In this document: positions 18,391-20,000 of the stretch, piece after piece
Position numbering within the stretch: the stretch's first letter is position 1
Layout of the letters: each line of letters opens with the position of its first letter
Origin: Actinidia chinensis
Taxonomy: Eukaryota > Streptophyta > Magnoliopsida > Ericales > Actinidiaceae
NCBI GenBank assembly: GCA_009663005.1
Contig: VIGQ01001906.1
Span: forward strand, 1 to 20,000
Reading direction: 5' to 3'
DNA: 20,000 bases
Program-made: the position numbers and the translations under genes
Notes under the pieces: model-generated
The model's input: the letters and a program-made list of their open reading frames with translations, nothing else
What the model was told of the DNA's origin: nothing
Databases searched by the model: none

Positions 18391-18488
18391 ATTGACAACG
18401 CTACTAAAACAATATATATATTTGGTGTCCATATGTTATAAAACTATATATTATTTTGGAGTAGGTTGTTTTTTTTTTGTGTTATTTG

Positions 18489-19870
18489 TAACAAACTTAT
18501 GGGATATTGTAAAAATTTAAATCCTCCAATAGCAAGTTGTTGGATTATCGATCTGATAGTAAAATTGTAAAGAAATAACAAACATAGGTATGCCATAAAT
18601 TTGTAATAAATAGCAAAAAAACATCTATAATATAAAATACAACTCATTTAGAATCTCAAAACTATCTTCCATTTCTTACGGTTTGAAATCGCATTAGTAA
18701 TATAACGGTGAGATTCACCCGAGACTTTTTTTTCTCCCAAAATTATCACTTTTTTTTTTTCACAGATGGGGCCCCAATAAGTTAGGATCCAATGGATAAA
18801 AAATTATAAACTGCAGATATTTACCATGAATAGTTTTTTATGGGACCACAAAAAAAGTAAAAAACACCCATTATTTTTTCCTTATTTCTCTCAAACTAGT
18901 AACACTTTTTTAAAATAATTAGTATTTTATTTGTTTTCTATTTTGTAGCAATGTATCTAATTTGTATACGCCTAAGAGATAGTCTTTTTTTGGTGGCATG
19001 CTAGTAGCAAGAACAATTACTAATTTACTATATATGCCACCAGGATATTATACTCTGGCTAGAATAGTAACCATAAACACATACAGCATATTACTTATTA
19101 GGAATTGAACATAGTTGTAGTCTCAAATGAAAGGTGTAGAAAGCGGATCGCCTATCGATCTGTTGACATGGTTTCGCCTAGGCTTCGTAATCATACATGG
19201 ATGAATGGGCAGTTTGTTTGTGAAGTATATTGCTTGAGACTCTAACCTGGTGGCTTTGGAAGCTTTAAAAGAAAAGGCAGTATTACAAGGTCAAACCCCA
19301 ACACTAAGAAGGACATCCTAAATGCACTGAGAGGGGGGCGGGGGGGGGGGTGGGGGGGGGTGGGGGGTGAATTCCGTAGAACGCAGGTTGCTTGTTTGTT
19401 TGGCCTGCTAGTATGTGACCTAGTACACCACTTATCCCCTTGTTTTTCCTTGGATTTGTTCCTTGTGGAACCATTGTAGCACAGTAGAACCACATACTCT
19501 TTCTCAAGTGGGAACCAATTCAAGTAAATACTGAATTTTTTCTATCAACGCATGTTAATTGTTCTGTCAAAGGATATAAATGGGACAACAATCCCACCGG
19601 GAACATCCGCTTCCCACTTTTTAAAAGTGTTTTTGAAACAACGTGCAACAAATGTTTTTGAGCTACGGCGCGGTTGATTGATCGAGACTTTCTGACTAAT
19701 GACCAAATTTCATTATTCACTGTCAATGAAATTTCATGTTTGGATTGACCAATATTCAAATAATAATTAATAAAATTTTGTTTTTTTTATTGTGGCGGTG
19801 AAAAGAGGAAAAATTTTATTGTTAATATTTCAAAAGAAAAACTAAAATTAAATGTTTTTTCCGAGAGATA
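18489..19870 (+). repeat. Right arm of the large inverted repeat
   Basis: This arm is about 1.38 kb, including a 35-nt G-rich tract absent from the left arm. It shows uninterrupted sequence where the left arm carries each MITE. Divergence from the left arm is substantial, with many substitutions and indels, which argues against a simple recent assembly palindrome. Confidence 0.8.
19333..19367 (+). repeat. 35-nt G-rich tract in the right arm
   Basis: G runs broken by C at 19339 and T at 19351 and 19361, between ACTGAGA and TGAATTCCG. In the left arm the same junction reads CTTGAGAATTCCG without the tract. Confidence 0.8.
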
Positions 19871-19985
19871 AAGAGATTTGACACTAATGGTGGTGGAAGG
19901 CCAGGAAGCGTTATAGATCTCAGATCTGAGAGAAAGCGGTGGGGAGGAAGGTTTGGTGTGGTAGTGGACAACTACAACTGTGATG
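19756..19985 (+). repeat. Second copy of the spacer segment, near the window edge
   Basis: Direct repeat of 17937-18145. It overlaps the distal end of the right arm and continues past it to about 19985. The repeat may go on beyond the window. Confidence 0.6.
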
Positions 19986-20000
19986 TGAGCGAATTGGTGT

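Larger units (their letters stand above)
17846..18488. other. Spacer of the large inverted repeat
   Basis: About 640 bp between the arms. It contains a segment (17937-18145) matching the outer end of the right arm and beyond (19756-19985), and the dispersed repeat copy at 18155-18390. No gene was recognised. Confidence 0.6.

Noticed and set aside
18134..18520. 128-codon plus-strand open frame, rich in hydrophobic and Cys residues
   Set aside because: It covers a dispersed repeat whose other copy (15190-15435) is not open in this frame; composition is as expected for AT-rich DNA.
19333..19367. Telomere-like or G-rich satellite sequence
   Set aside because: There is no TTTAGGG repeat or regular period; it is an irregular G-run.
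15655..19870. Inverted repeat as a missed-adapter or assembly palindrome artefact
   Set aside because: The arms are diverged by many substitutions and only one carries MITEs with target duplications, which a read-through palindrome would not produce.

Overview
This window is nuclear DNA from a flowering plant, probably a dicot. It is AT-rich and dominated by transposable elements. It holds one recognisable host gene, a terpene synthase of the TPS-b type (the clade that contains most monoterpene synthases), on the minus strand. I recognised this gene by reading short conserved stretches across frame breaks. Six consecutive exons can be placed with GT/AG borders, numbered 2 to 7 after the standard seven-exon plant TPS layout: 14682-14938, 13802-14170, 12183-12402, 11952-12090, 10890-11168 and 1833-2158. 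Exon 1, which should carry the RRx8W motif, was not found. Most exons contain frame breaks in this assembly, so the gene is listed as a pseudogene. Single-base indels are so common here, including between the two LTRs of one element, that some breaks may be consensus errors.

The gene is split by an 8.65 kb Ty3/gypsy LTR retrotransposon at 2189-10834, flanked by a perfect 5-bp target-site duplication (TAAGA). It lies in what would otherwise be a last intron of about 80 bp, on the same strand as the gene. It has two LTRs of about 2.1 kb, a primer-binding site resembling initiator tRNA-Met, a polypurine tract, and degenerate remnants of gag, protease, reverse transcriptase, RNase H, integrase and a C-terminal chromodomain. 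It is therefore a chromovirus, probably of the Tekay/Del lineage. Each LTR contains a tandem array of 72-80 bp units. A 65-nt G-rich tract interrupts the array in the left LTR only.

Left of the gene (57-596) is a probable solo LTR read on the minus strand. It has a TATA box and four perfect TTCnnGAAnnTTC heat-shock elements, an architecture like that of the heat-activated Arabidopsis copia element ONSEN. A second, weaker LTR-like block (13118-13760) sits in intron 3 of the terpene synthase.

Right of the gene (about 15650-19870) is a large, diverged inverted repeat with arms of about 1.3 kb around a spacer of about 640 bp. Two Tourist-like MITEs, in opposite orientation to each other, have inserted into the left arm only. 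The right arm shows both pre-insertion sites. A second G-rich tract (19333-19367) occurs in the right arm and is absent from the left. Parts of the spacer are repeated elsewhere in direct orientation. No tRNA, rRNA, CRISPR array or bacterial-type feature was seen.
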